DNA of 64,000 nt from Fibrisoma limi BUZ 3 (GCF_000296815.2 NZ_CAIT01000006.1:1742777-1806776); one strand, 5' to 3'. Counted from the first letter of the stretch, positions 16,619 to 26,180 are shown. The notes: generated from the letters alone by a model not told the origin. A program made the numbers and translations.

Positions 16619-17845
16619 ATGGTCATGATGAAAACCCTGCGTCTATCCCTGTTAGGTGGGCTGCTCCTGCTTGCGTTCGGGCAGTGCCAAAAAGCCGCTA
16701 ACGACCCCGCCCCCGACGATCCAACACCGGGCAATACGAACACGAACCCAACCGGTTCGGGCTTTGCCTGCACCGAACCCAACCCCGTGCCCCGAACGTG
16801 GTACGTGGACACCAACGGCAGCGACAGTAACGACGGTACACTGGAAAGACCGCTGAAAATGGTTCAGAAAGCGGTTGATTTGGCCAAACCGGGCGATGCC
16901 ATCGAACTCCGCGCGGGTACGCACGAGAGCCGGGAGATCAAAATACGTACCTGTAACCTGACACTTCGCTCCTACCCCGGCGAATGGGCCGTTATCAAAG
17001 CCGTAACAAACGTGGAGGACGTAACGTCGGTGCTGTGGTACCGCGAACCGACCATCGTAGGTGGGCTGATCGAGAACCTGGAAATTGTGGGCGGCTACCT
17101 CTACGGCATCAAGCTTGAAAACAACTGGGAAGATGGCGAACCCGTCCGCCGTAGCGTCAGCGACCTGACCATTCGCAACTGCCGCATCCACGACACCGGC
17201 CGTGACTGCATCAAAATCGTGCCGGGCTGCGCGAACATCAAGGTACTGAACTGCGAAATTTATCGCTCGGGGGTTGGCCCGGCTAACGTCACGGCGCAGA
17301 ATGCCGAAGGAATCGACAATGTCAACGGCTCCAACATGGTGGTGCGCAACTGCTACGTTCATGACATTGCCACGACCGGCCTCTACGCCAAAGGGGGAGC
17401 CAAAAACTGCCTTATCGAGAACAATCTGATTGTCAACTGTGGCGATATGGGCGTCACGGCGGGCAACACCGATACTGATGAAGAATGGTTCGATAAAGAC
17501 AACAAAGACTATACCGAGAGCTTTGATATCATTATCCGTAATAACATCATTGTGGGGGCTGCCTGGGGTGGCGTGGGACTGTTTGCCGCCGTTCGTCCGC
17601 AGGTGGTTAACAATACGTTCATGAACGTAGCGAGTGACACGTATGGGGCGTTGTACATCAGCCGGGGCGAAACCTACGTGGGCAGCAATGGCGCGCTACG
17701 TACTCCCCCCTGCCGTGATGTGAAAGTGCTAAACAACATCTTCGTACAGGCGCAGGCCGGTGATCGACCCATGGTCCGCATTCGCTACAACGAAGACGAT
17801 AAAGCCGAATCGCTGACGATTGGCAGTTTGTCAGTGCCATTGTAA
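16619..17845 (+). CDS. Right-handed beta-helix lipoprotein, probably C-terminally truncated
   Basis: 408 residues. Lipoprotein signal ending LLAFGQC (an in-frame ATG at 16628 is an equally good start), a Thr/Pro/Asn linker, WYVDTNGSDSNDGTLERPLK, the typical opening of DUF1565/PbH1 beta-helix proteins, then many parallel-helix rungs with NCxIxDT-like repeats (LTIRNCRIHDTGRDCIKI, MVVRNCYVHDIATTGLY, LIENNLIVNCGDMGV). Such folds occur in polysaccharide lyases and epimerases. The last residues after about position 400 coincide with a junction to a minus-strand hydrolase remnant, so the original C-terminus is probably lost. It may act on an exopolysaccharide modified by the acyltransferases at 18394-20930. 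Confidence 0.8.
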   Translation: MVMMKTLRLSLLGGLLLLAFGQCQKAANDPAPDDPTPGNTNTNPTGSGFACTEPNPVPRTWYVDTNGSDSNDGTLERPLKMVQKAVDLAKPGDAIELRAGTHESREIKIRTCNLTLRSYPGEWAVIKAVTNVEDVTSVLWYREPTIVGGLIENLEIVGGYLYGIKLENNWEDGEPVRRSVSDLTIRNCRIHDTGRDCIKIVPGCANIKVLNCEIYRSGVGPANVTAQNAEGIDNVNGSNMVVRNCYVHDIATTGLYAKGGAKNCLIENNLIVNCGDMGVTAGNTDTDEEWFDKDNKDYTESFDIIIRNNIIVGAAWGGVGLFAAVRPQVVNNTFMNVASDTYGALYISRGETYVGSNGALRTPPCRDVKVLNNIFVQAQAGDRPMVRIRYNEDDKAESLTIGSLSVPL

Positions 17846-18036
17846 GCTTTTGGCAGAAACAGGTGGCCTTTCATGACATCGCCTTCGCTGAAAAAGGTAA
17901 CATCATTACGGCCTATGTGAAGAACGGTTGGCGAGGACATCAAAGCGGTTGAGGCTACGACCTGAGCGGTAGAGACTGCTGAATTGAACGAGAGCCCTAT
18001 AACGGCGGCTGCGACGAAGATGGATTGTGTTTTCAT
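17820..18036 (-). pseudogene. N-terminal fragment of an exported alpha/beta hydrolase gene
   Basis: From ATG 18036 the minus strand encodes a signal peptide (MKTQSIFVAAAVIGLSFNSAVSTAQ) and then NDVTFFSEGDVMKGHLFLPK followed by DKLPIV, the usual start of Xaa-Pro-peptidase-like alpha/beta hydrolases whose next element should be the first core strand. The frame instead runs into the antisense of the beta-helix gene and stops at 17785. The catalytic triad part is absent. The joint lies at about 17815-17830. Confidence 0.7.
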
Positions 18037-18147
18037 GGCTGAATTGACTTGGCTGTTTTGTTGGGACAAAGTTGCAGCCTGCCCTCCCCGAAAAATTGTA
18101 TGTTCTTGCGAACTTGAACCGACACCAATACCGAACTTCAGGGCTAA

Positions 18148-18378
18148 GGTCAACGCGGTAGCAGAAAGCTTTTTTTAAGACCTTAAAGTCAGAGCTGGTC
18201 TATCAGCAAGTTTTCATAGCCGAGCAGTAGGTAAGCAGGCCGTCTTTGAATATATAGAGATTTGGTACAACCGGCAGCGGAGACACTCGGCACTAGATTA
18301 TCTTTCCCTTTTGATTATTACAGTTGTCAATTCCAACAAGTTGCTTAAAGATTTGTCAAGTATTTTGTTGCAAGTCCA
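18148..18378 (+). mobile_element. 3' remnant of an IS3-family element
   Basis: Encodes, with frameshifts, the end of an IS3-type DDE transposase: NAVAESFF (containing the catalytic Glu), then FEYIEIWYNRQRRHSALDYL. An extra T in a T-run after AESFF and in-frame stops break it. The right end TTGCAAGTCCA at 18378 matches the right end of the IS3-family element at 45093-46483, so the two belong to one group. The 5' part is missing and the remnant abuts the truncated hydrolase gene, marking a deletion or rearrangement site. Confidence 0.8.
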
Positions 18379-18393
18379 AAACGAAGCTGCCGT

Positions 18394-19875
18394 TTAAAAC
18401 TGGAAATAGATAAACGAGCCGCTGCCTTTCTGGGTCAGAATCACCAGAATCAGCAGCGCAGCCCAGGCCAGACTCAACACCCAGCCCGGAAGCCGCCGGG
18501 CCAACTGCACCAGCGAACTGTCGCGCAGCAGCCAATGGCACGTAATCAGCCCCACCGTTACGAGGCCCACCGTCAGAATAGCCGTGGTGGTGAGCATAAC
18601 GGGCGCGTCCGGAATAGCTCCGAACATGCACAGCATGAGCAGCATGGCCCCGTCAAACGTAGGGGCGCGGAAGAATACCCACGTGATGTTGACTAGAAAC
18701 AACGTCAGCAGAGCCAGTCCAAACCGCCGAACGGCCTGGTTCCCCGGCAACCCGACTACCGAAGCCCGGCTTACCAGTGGTTTGCTCTCCGCCCATTCAC
18801 CGGCCTCCGCCCGACGAAGCCCGGCCTGCTCGATGAGCCGCTCTACGCAAAGGAACAGGCCATGCAGCCCACCCCAGACCACAAAGTTCCACGAGGCTCC
18901 GTGCCACAGGCCACCCAACAGCATGGTAATCATGAGGTTGATGTAGGTTCGGAAGGCCCCGTGCCGGTTGCCGCCCAGTGGAATGTAGAGGTAGTCGCGC
19001 AGCCAGGTGGAAAGGGTAATGTGCCAGCGTCGCCAGAAATCCCTGAACCCAATGGCTGCGTAGGGATACCGGAAGTTGTCGGGCAAGACAAAGCCCAGAC
19101 AGAGCGATACCCCAATGGCGCAGGTGGAGTACCCCGCAAAGTCACAGAAAATCTGCCCCGAAAAAGCCAGCACCCCCGTCCAGGCATCGAGCGGCTGCAC
19201 CGGGAACGGCAAGGAGAAAATCAAATCGGCGGTGTCGGCCAGCAGCCCGTCGGCGATAGTCACCTTCATGAACAACCCCAGCGAGAGCAGCAACAAACCC
19301 CAGCGGAGTTGGTCGGCGGTGGCCCGGTGGGGTGTTTTAAACTGCGGGATGAGGTCTTCGGGCCGCACAATGGGACCGGCTACTAGGTGCGGAAAGTAGG
19401 TGACGAACAAGGCAAAATTGAGCAGCGACGGCTCCGGGGCAAACTTGCGCCGATACACGTCGAGGGTGTAGGAGAGCGTCACGAAAGTGTAAAACGAAAT
19501 GCCAACGGGCAGAATGATGTCGGGTTTGGCCGCCTGAAAGGCAATGCCGAGGCTATCGAGCAGGACCGTAAAATTCTCAAGCAGAAAGCCACCGTACTTA
19601 AAATAACTTAGCATACCGAGGTTTAGCACCAGGCTGACCGCCAGCAGAGCCTTTCGGCGGGCGGGCCGGTGCTCGTCGGCAATGAGCCGGGCCATGTAAA
19701 AATCCACCACCGTAGAGAGCCACAGCAACAGAATAAACGGCGGGTTCCAGAGGGCATAGAACAGGTAGCTGCCCAGCAGAAGGTTTATTTTTTTGACTTT
19801 CCACGGCAGGGGTGCGTTGTGCAACGCCAGCATCACCGCGAAGAATATGACAAAGGTAAACGAGTTGAAAACCAT
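18394..19875 (-). CDS. MBOAT-family polysaccharide O-acyltransferase (AlgI-like)
   Basis: 493 residues from ATG 19875 (MVFNSFTFVIFFAVML). The upstream in-frame ATG at 19995 would give a non-hydrophobic leader inside the next gene and is rejected. Typical AlgI/DltB-type integral membrane protein with about ten helices. Family signatures are ILPVGISFYTFVTLSYTLDVYRR, FPHLVAGPIVRP, FWRRWHITLSTWLRDYLYIPLGGNR and the catalytic His segment GGLWHGASWNFVVWGGLHG. These enzymes move acetyl groups across the inner membrane for transfer to exported glycans. The SGNH-like gene directly upstream is the expected periplasmic partner. The stop is 16 bp from the IS3 remnant. Confidence 0.92.
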   Translation of the reverse strand: MVFNSFTFVIFFAVMLALHNAPLPWKVKKINLLLGSYLFYALWNPPFILLLWLSTVVDFYMARLIADEHRPARRKALLAVSLVLNLGMLSYFKYGGFLLENFTVLLDSLGIAFQAAKPDIILPVGISFYTFVTLSYTLDVYRRKFAPEPSLLNFALFVTYFPHLVAGPIVRPEDLIPQFKTPHRATADQLRWGLLLLSLGLFMKVTIADGLLADTADLIFSLPFPVQPLDAWTGVLAFSGQIFCDFAGYSTCAIGVSLCLGFVLPDNFRYPYAAIGFRDFWRRWHITLSTWLRDYLYIPLGGNRHGAFRTYINLMITMLLGGLWHGASWNFVVWGGLHGLFLCVERLIEQAGLRRAEAGEWAESKPLVSRASVVGLPGNQAVRRFGLALLTLFLVNITWVFFRAPTFDGAMLLMLCMFGAIPDAPVMLTTTAILTVGLVTVGLITCHWLLRDSSLVQLARRLPGWVLSLAWAALLILVILTQKGSGSFIYFQF

Positions 19876-19916
19876 GGGCGATATTGGTTGGCAAGTTGGT
19901 GGGATGAGCAATTCAG

Positions 19917-20930
19917 TTACCGGGTGAGTGGCCGAACAACCGGAATCAGGTTCTGGGTGAACGTAATCGCGTCCTGTGGAGCCAGGTGTGACCATTCGGG
20001 GCAGGTGAACTGGCGCAGTTCGGGGTAGTCCTCGAAATAAATGCCCGTCGTTTGGGTGTGTGTCAGCAGCCGGTTCCAGTACTTCTCACGGGGAAACAGA
20101 GCTTTTTCAGCCTGCCGCATCACGCCGTCCGACGGCGTTCGGAGAAAGATAACACGACCACCCCGCGCCCGAATCTGATCCACGGAACGTTTGGTAGCGT
20201 TCAGAATAGCCAGCAGTTCGGCTCCCACAGCGGGTTTCATCGGAACGTACTTACCTACATCTACCCAAACCTGCTTCACCTCGTTTTGCAGTGTGGTGTC
20301 GGCCAGAAAGGCCAGAGTCATGCGCGACTGCCGGTCGGGGCTGACCACCTCAAATTCGCGGGGAAATACTGGCCCACCGAAAGCACCGGGCCGGTTCGGG
20401 ATGGGGAGTTTCTTCAAAAACGCCCCCAGCGAAAGGTTCATTTCGTCTAGGAAAACCAACCTTGATTCCAGCATTTCACTGATCCAAAAACTGGCTTGTT
20501 CTGAAAGCGACCAGTGGGGGTAGTGGTGGACGCGCCGGAGTGCTTCTTTTTCAGGAAATGACCTGTCAGGGCTAAAAAACAGCATCTCGGTAACATCCAC
20601 GATCAGGGTACCTCTGAAGTTGGGGTCATTGCCGAGGTCGGTCAGGACCGGGCGGGGCGAGGTGCCATTGAGCGACAACTGAATGGGCTTTTGGCCCACG
20701 ATCTGCTCCCAGGTTTCCAGGTCTATATCGAACTTAGAGCGCGACGACCCAATCAGCACGGGCCGGGTTGGGGTACTCTGGTAAATCAGTTGGCGGGTGG
20801 CGGCCCAGCGGCTATCGTCGTCGTTGTAGCCCAAAACTACATTCTGGCTACGCCAGTAGAGTTCCCAGCTTACAACAAAAGCCAGGACTAAACCCGCACA
20901 AAGCAGGGCAGTTTGTTTAGTGAGGAGCAT
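19917..20930 (-). CDS. AlgJ/AlgX-like membrane-anchored SGNH protein
   Basis: 337 residues with one N-terminal anchor helix (LLCAGLVLAFVVSWELYW). The periplasmic domain contains PVLIGSSRSKFDIDLETWE, where the Ser of GSSR is the likely nucleophile, and PEWSHLAPQDAITF near the C-terminus, resembling the Asp/His block of SGNH enzymes. It ends 41 bp before the MBOAT gene on the same strand. In alginate and cell-wall acetylation systems, MBOAT plus SGNH pairs transfer the acyl group to the polymer. The pairing is strong; the glycan is unknown. Confidence 0.75.
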   Translation of the reverse strand: MLLTKQTALLCAGLVLAFVVSWELYWRSQNVVLGYNDDDSRWAATRQLIYQSTPTRPVLIGSSRSKFDIDLETWEQIVGQKPIQLSLNGTSPRPVLTDLGNDPNFRGTLIVDVTEMLFFSPDRSFPEKEALRRVHHYPHWSLSEQASFWISEMLESRLVFLDEMNLSLGAFLKKLPIPNRPGAFGGPVFPREFEVVSPDRQSRMTLAFLADTTLQNEVKQVWVDVGKYVPMKPAVGAELLAILNATKRSVDQIRARGGRVIFLRTPSDGVMRQAEKALFPREKYWNRLLTHTQTTGIYFEDYPELRQFTCPEWSHLAPQDAITFTQNLIPVVRPLTR

Positions 20931-20993
20931 GATCGGAAAGGAGGTAAGGTCATTGACGCACCCGGCTGCGGGGACCGGGCGCGTCTAAACGTG

Positions 20994-21743
20994 TTAGCGC
21001 TTGATCATCTGGTTCATCAGAATGTCTAGACTGCCATCGGCGTTGGAGCGAATGCCATAGCGTTGGGGGTAATAGCCCGGCACAAATACACTCGGCTGCT
21101 TGATGGCCTTATCCAGATTGGGATTGGTTTTGAGGTAGGCCAGCGTAATCATCTGCTCCCAGAAGGTCACCTGACCGTCGTAGGAACCAAACACAAACGT
21201 TTCGGTGAAAGGCGTTCCTTTAAATTCAGGGCTGGTGAGGTCGGACCAGTGTGCGCCCATGCCCGGCACGCCCCCCGGACCTTTGGCAAAGTCGGAGTGG
21301 ATGCTGCCGACTGGTGGGAGCTTATCGAACTTCGCGGCTGATGCGGTCGTGTAGGGTGGAATGGCCATCGTTTCGTTCATCGGCTGGATGTAGAAATGGA
21401 AGTCGAAGTGAGGCACGTTGTAAATACCCGACGGTTCGTGTCCCTGGGGGTTCCAGTTAATCATCACGTGTTTGAAGGGTGTTTTGGTCGTAGCCTCATC
21501 GGGAAGGGCCAGCATATAGGCTGTTTCGGGAAGGGTGCCGGGCAGGTTGTCGAGAGCACCTTTGCTGAGCGTAAAACCAATGGTTGTTGGGTTGTTTTGG
21601 GCATCCAGACTGACCCAAGTTCTAACGGTGCCATTGCCAATGGGCACCGAGGGGCCAAAGAAGCGGTCGGGCTGCGTAGCCGTGTCGGTCTTGCAACCCA
21701 AAAAGAGCGGAGCGGCCAGCAGGCCCAGGAGGAACTTTTTCAT
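20994..21743 (-). CDS. Lipoprotein, DUF5602/TTHB210-like (tentative)
   Basis: 249 residues with a lipoprotein signal (MKKFLLGLLAAPLFLGC). The mature part has VRTWVSLDAQNNPTTIGFTLSK, VPHFDFHFYIQ and GGVPGMGAHWSD, with His-rich motifs that could bind a metal. It reads like the DUF5602/TTHB210-like group, which I recall but could not check. It lies 63 bp upstream of the SGNH gene and may share its transcript. Confidence 0.7.
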   Translation of the reverse strand: MKKFLLGLLAAPLFLGCKTDTATQPDRFFGPSVPIGNGTVRTWVSLDAQNNPTTIGFTLSKGALDNLPGTLPETAYMLALPDEATTKTPFKHVMINWNPQGHEPSGIYNVPHFDFHFYIQPMNETMAIPPYTTASAAKFDKLPPVGSIHSDFAKGPGGVPGMGAHWSDLTSPEFKGTPFTETFVFGSYDGQVTFWEQMITLAYLKTNPNLDKAIKQPSVFVPGYYPQRYGIRSNADGSLDILMNQMIKR

Positions 21744-22100
21744 TGAAAGAAAATATGGTGGTTTATAAATAGATTATCGTCTGCAAATGAGCACTCGAAA
21801 CACGCCAGCGCGTTGGCGCATTTTGGACTTACTCATTTTCGACATGTTGCCTGTTTTGGGCCATTCTTTGCTAAAAAGTGCCCGATTGATTGGGGCAGGC
21901 GTTTGGGGGGTGTGTAGTAGGGAGGCATAAACGGTAGAGAAAATGGGTACTGGTTTGTGCGTGTGTACTGGTACCAAAAGTAGGGGCGAGAGAGCCCCCG
22001 CTGTTAGCGCAAATCCAGCTTTCCTTTCCTCATTTCCAGCATGACCAAAAAAAGCCCCATTTTGGGGCCATTTGGAACACTTTATCAACCGATAAGCAAG
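21744..22100. other. Intergenic region, no supported gene
   Basis: 357 bp between two minus-strand genes. It holds the terminator at 22047-22068 and presumably the promoter of the 21743 gene. A 104-codon minus frame here has no signal peptide, domain or plausible composition. Confidence 0.5.
22047..22068 (-). terminator. Rho-independent terminator of the hybrid sensor gene
   Basis: On the minus strand GCCCCA, a 3-nt loop, TGGGGC, then seven T residues. It lies 33 bp downstream of the stop at 22101. Confidence 0.75.
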
Positions 22101-25100
22101 CTAGCTTTCGTTGCTGGCCGGTGCCGGTGTGTATTTGGAGGGTAGCATACCGTAGTGCTTCTGAAACACGTTAGTGAAGTAAGGTAAGCTTTCGAAACCC
22201 ACTGCGAAAGCTACATCCGAGACGGTTGTTGAGTGCGTCGTAAGCAGATAGGCCGCCTGCTCCAGGCGGTAGCGCCGGAGGTATTCTACCGCCGTCATGG
22301 CTGTTAAGGCCCGCAGTTTTCGCAGCAGCTGCGAAGGGCTCAGGCCCATAGCCTGGCTGAACTCCTCCACCCCAAACTGGCTATCGCTGTACCGGACTTC
22401 GAGTACCTGCCGGGCTTTTTGCAGAAAAATGTCCTCCCGCGACATGGCTGGCACCGCAGCATCGGCCTGAACCACCACGGGAGCCGAAACGGGTTGCTGG
22501 CCGAAGTAGTGCCGGAGTCGCTCCTGTTTATCGAGCAGGTTACGCACCCTGGCCCCTAGCTCCTGCGCCTGGAAGGGCTTGGTGAGGTAGTCGTCGGCTC
22601 CGAGTTCAAAACCCTCAATTCGGTCCTGAACGGTGGCCTTGGCCGTGAGCATCACCACCGGAATGTGGCTGGTGGCGTCCTGGGTTTTCAGGGCCTTGCA
22701 GAAGCCGAATCCATCCAGCCGGGGCATCATCAGGTCACAGATCACCAGGTCGGGCGTGAGGGCGGTGGCCCGCTCCAGCCCCTGCTGCCCGTCTTCGGCT
22801 TCTTCAATCTGGTAATCGGCCTCAAAAACGCTTCGCACGTACGTCCGAATGTCGGCGTTGTCGTCGATGATGAGCAGAATACGGTCGCTGTTCGGGGCAA
22901 CGGTAGTGGCCTGGATGAGAGCGGGCTCGGCCTGGGCAAGTACGGAAGCAGGGTGATACGGTGCAGGCTGAGTTTGTTCAGCCGTAAGTAGCAGAGGTAA
23001 CGCCACGGTAAACGTAGTCCCGACGCCCTCAATGCTGGTTACGCTGATGCTGCCGTTCAGCACCTTTACCAGTTCATGAACCAGTGCCAGCCCAATACCC
23101 GTTCCCTCGTACTGGCTAGTGCTTTTCCCTTCCGTTCGCTGGTAAAAGCGGTCGAATATCCGGGGCATGTCGGTGGACGGAATACCAATGCCCGTATCGG
23201 CAACGGTTAGTGTCAACTGCGCCGTTGTGTTAGAAAGCCTGTACCCCACCTCCATACACACCTCCTGCCCACCGGGGGTAAACTTGAAGGCATTCGACAA
23301 TAGATTCGTTACGACCTTCTCCAGTTTGTCCCGCTCAAAACTAGCCCATACAACCTGCTGATCCTGCATAAACGTGAAGCGGATGCCACGGCTATCGGCC
23401 AGCGACTGGAAGGAACTGGCTACCGTACGGAAAAACTGTGCGATGTCGCCCGGCTCGGGGCTGGGTTTAAGCCCACCGGCTTCCAGTTTGCTCAGGTCGA
23501 GCAACTGGTTGATGAGGCTCATCAGCCGCTGGCCGTTTCGCTCCATCAGCACCAGGTCAGTCTCACCCAGGGGTTTACGCTTCCGGTTGGTAAGCGGACC
23601 CAGAATGAGGGTGAGTGGGGTCCGGAATTCGTGCGAGATATTGGTAAAAAACCGGGTCTTGAGCGCATCGAGTTCAGCCAGTCGGCCCGCTTCTTTTTGC
23701 TCAAACAAAACCTGTTGCTGCAACAGCAGTCGACCACTCTGAAAACGATACACCTGCCAGCCTGCAAACGTCAACACGAGTACATACACCAGATACGCCC
23801 ACCAGGTGCGGTAGAAGGGAGGATGCACCCGGAGTTGCAGACTGACCGGCTGGCTCCAGTGCTCACCATCCGCTGAGCCGATCATCTGCAGGGTGTAGGA
23901 GCCGCTGGGCAACTGCGCGTAATTGGCAAATCGGTTTGTGCCGGCGTCGACCCAATCTCTATCGATATGTTGCAGCCGGTATCGATACCGGTTTTTAGCT
24001 GGATTGGTAAAATCCATTACCCCAAACTCAAAGGTTACCAGATTCTGGTCGTGCGCCAGATCGAGCTGTTCGGTGTATTCAATCCCCTGGCTCAGTATGT
24101 TGTCGGCTGCACCGACTTCCACCGGCTCATTATTCACCTTAAGTCCAATGATGCGTACCTGAGGAGCCGACCCCTGCGGCCGAATCACACTGGCCGCCCG
24201 AAATATAGTTAACCCCTGCACTCCACCAAATAGCAGCTCTCCCGACGGAGCGCGGGTGAACGATCCCGTATTGAACTCGTCGTCCTGTAGGCCGTCGGCT
24301 TTGGTAAAATTCCGAAATGTCTGGGTTGCCGGGTTAAACTGGGCCAGCCCCCGGTTTGTACTCAACCACAGGTTTCTGAACTCATCGGGCAGAATACCGT
24401 ACACGACTTTGTTGGGAAGCCCCTGCTTCTCCGTAAAATGAACAAACTGCCCCGTCTGTTTGTCGAGCCGGTCCAGGCCCCCGCCCTTCGTGCCCACCCA
24501 CAGATAGCGGGAGGGTTGAATCGGGTCATCAAGCAGGCTCAGGACAATGTCGTTGCTCAGACTCTGGCGATTGGCAGTGCTGTTTTTATAAATGGAAAAT
24601 GTCGGCATGTTCAGGGGATGATCCGCCCGGATCATCCCCCGCGTTGTGCCTATCCAGAGCGTGCCGGTTCGGTCGAAGTACAACGAATGCGTTTCAATAT
24701 CGGCTCCTTTCTGGGGCAGCAGCGACTCGTATGAGAACACATGAAAGGTTTCCGTTTCGGGATCGAAGCGGAGTAGTTTCCCATTGATGGCCCCAATCCA
24801 GAGCTTTCCGTTTTTGTCTTCGACGGTCTGGTTGCTGTAAAAGCCAAACGATGTAGTAGGTGGTAATGGATATTTTTTCAGCAGTTTCCAGTCCGACGAG
24901 AACCTGAATAACTGCATCTGGTGGGTCTGAAAGTGGGTGTTTGATACCCAGAAAAAGCCCTGCCGGTCCTGCATCAGGTAGCGCTGTCGTTTGTCGGCAG
25001 GTGGTAAGGCATCACTCAGAAACGGGACGAGCCGATTGGTTGACCGGTCGAGTTTTTCATACGCGTATTCGTGGCGGACATAGGTCTGGGCCTGCCGGTC

Positions 25101-26180
25101 GACGTACAGGTAGGAGGGACTGGTTGTGGGTACCCAAACCTGAAACTGCCTCACCCGTGGGTTGAACTTTCGAAGTCCATATCCGTTGGTTCCCAACCAG
25201 ATAGTACCTGTCCTATCTATAAACAGGCGGGTGATCCGGCCAATGTTAGGTGGCAGGGTCGCGTATGCATTAAGAGGAGAAAGATTTACCTGGTTATACA
25301 GCTCATCGGGTGACAATAACCAGAGCAGGCCATCTTTGGCAACGGCTACAGTGGTCGCATTGACTGGTCGTATTATAACAGGCGTTGGACCAGACTGAGT
25401 AAACGAAATCGTTTTGCGGATGCCCCGACGACTGGCAATAATTGTATTACCCGTAAAGGCAAACCAGATGTCGCTCCTGGCGTTGCCACAGTTTGGCAGG
25501 AAATCAGCGGGCTCGTTTTCAAAGGGTATAAAGCGGACGGCCTTTGGGGTGGCGGTCCAGTTGAAATAGAACAGGCCCCGGGTGCAGACCACAAGTGCCT
25601 GGCCATCGGGGCTAAAACTGAGGTGACTGGAGGTGCCGAAGGTTTGCCCGCCCGTGTGTACCTGGGTAATCCGGAACTTACTGGTGAACGTTTTGGTGTC
25701 GGCTGATCCCATTGTCAGGTTCCTGGCAACGGTAATTTTAATTAGTTTACTCTCATTGGCAATCGCCCAGACATTCCCCTGAGGGTCTTCGTAGAGGGAA
25801 TTGATCGCATAGTTGCCGGCACTGGTTGCCTTTTCACGCACGTCGAGGTGGTAGAACTCTTGGGTACGGGTGTTAAACAGGTTTACTCCTCCGTTCAGGG
25901 TGCCCACCCAGAGCCAGCCGCGCCGGTCGATCAGCAGAGCAGAGCAATTGTTATCGGAGATGCTGTGTTCATTGTAAGAATCGTGCGTAAAAACAATGAA
26001 GTTGTACCCATCGTACCGGTTCAATCCGTCTTTGGTGGCAATCCAGAGGAAGCCCTGTCGATCCTGCGCCAGGTCAAAGATCATGCCCTGCGACAGTCCG
26101 TCGGAAATGGTCAATTCCTGCCAGCCCTTGGGCTGAGCAAGCAGCGTGAACGGTATCAGTAGTAGGAACAGACAGCGCAT
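22101..26180 (-). CDS. Hybrid two-component system sensor/regulator (HTCS)
   Basis: 1359 residues from ATG 26180 (MRCLFLLLIPFTLLAQ signal peptide); the ATG at 26201 adds seven polar residues and is less likely. Periplasmic two-component propeller repeats (e.g. LAQDRQGFLWIATKDGLNRYDG, RRGWLWVGTLNGGVNLF) fill about residues 25-690, then a Y_Y_Y domain (to about 750), a transmembrane helix (WWAYLVYVLVLTFAGWQV), HisKA (FFTNISHEFRTPLTLILGPL), HATPase_c (GTGIGLALVHEL), a receiver (CDLMMPRLDG) and a C-terminal AraC helix-turn-helix. HTCS proteins usually sense a glycan breakdown product and control a nearby glycan or uptake locus. Here the closest genes are the polysaccharide acylation genes and the TonB receptor; the target is not known. 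Confidence 0.94.
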   Translation of the reverse strand: MRCLFLLLIPFTLLAQPKGWQELTISDGLSQGMIFDLAQDRQGFLWIATKDGLNRYDGYNFIVFTHDSYNEHSISDNNCSALLIDRRGWLWVGTLNGGVNLFNTRTQEFYHLDVREKATSAGNYAINSLYEDPQGNVWAIANESKLIKITVARNLTMGSADTKTFTSKFRITQVHTGGQTFGTSSHLSFSPDGQALVVCTRGLFYFNWTATPKAVRFIPFENEPADFLPNCGNARSDIWFAFTGNTIIASRRGIRKTISFTQSGPTPVIIRPVNATTVAVAKDGLLWLLSPDELYNQVNLSPLNAYATLPPNIGRITRLFIDRTGTIWLGTNGYGLRKFNPRVRQFQVWVPTTSPSYLYVDRQAQTYVRHEYAYEKLDRSTNRLVPFLSDALPPADKRQRYLMQDRQGFFWVSNTHFQTHQMQLFRFSSDWKLLKKYPLPPTTSFGFYSNQTVEDKNGKLWIGAINGKLLRFDPETETFHVFSYESLLPQKGADIETHSLYFDRTGTLWIGTTRGMIRADHPLNMPTFSIYKNSTANRQSLSNDIVLSLLDDPIQPSRYLWVGTKGGGLDRLDKQTGQFVHFTEKQGLPNKVVYGILPDEFRNLWLSTNRGLAQFNPATQTFRNFTKADGLQDDEFNTGSFTRAPSGELLFGGVQGLTIFRAASVIRPQGSAPQVRIIGLKVNNEPVEVGAADNILSQGIEYTEQLDLAHDQNLVTFEFGVMDFTNPAKNRYRYRLQHIDRDWVDAGTNRFANYAQLPSGSYTLQMIGSADGEHWSQPVSLQLRVHPPFYRTWWAYLVYVLVLTFAGWQVYRFQSGRLLLQQQVLFEQKEAGRLAELDALKTRFFTNISHEFRTPLTLILGPLTNRKRKPLGETDLVLMERNGQRLMSLINQLLDLSKLEAGGLKPSPEPGDIAQFFRTVASSFQSLADSRGIRFTFMQDQQVVWASFERDKLEKVVTNLLSNAFKFTPGGQEVCMEVGYRLSNTTAQLTLTVADTGIGIPSTDMPRIFDRFYQRTEGKSTSQYEGTGIGLALVHELVKVLNGSISVTSIEGVGTTFTVALPLLLTAEQTQPAPYHPASVLAQAEPALIQATTVAPNSDRILLIIDDNADIRTYVRSVFEADYQIEEAEDGQQGLERATALTPDLVICDLMMPRLDGFGFCKALKTQDATSHIPVVMLTAKATVQDRIEGFELGADDYLTKPFQAQELGARVRNLLDKQERLRHYFGQQPVSAPVVVQADAAVPAMSREDIFLQKARQVLEVRYSDSQFGVEEFSQAMGLSPSQLLRKLRALTAMTAVEYLRRYRLEQAAYLLTTHSTTVSDVAFAVGFESLPYFTNVFQKHYGMLPSKYTPAPASNES

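Noticed and set aside
21774-22088. 104-codon minus frame between the lipoprotein and HTCS genes
   Set aside because: It overlaps the evident terminator of the HTCS gene and has no signal peptide or family feature.
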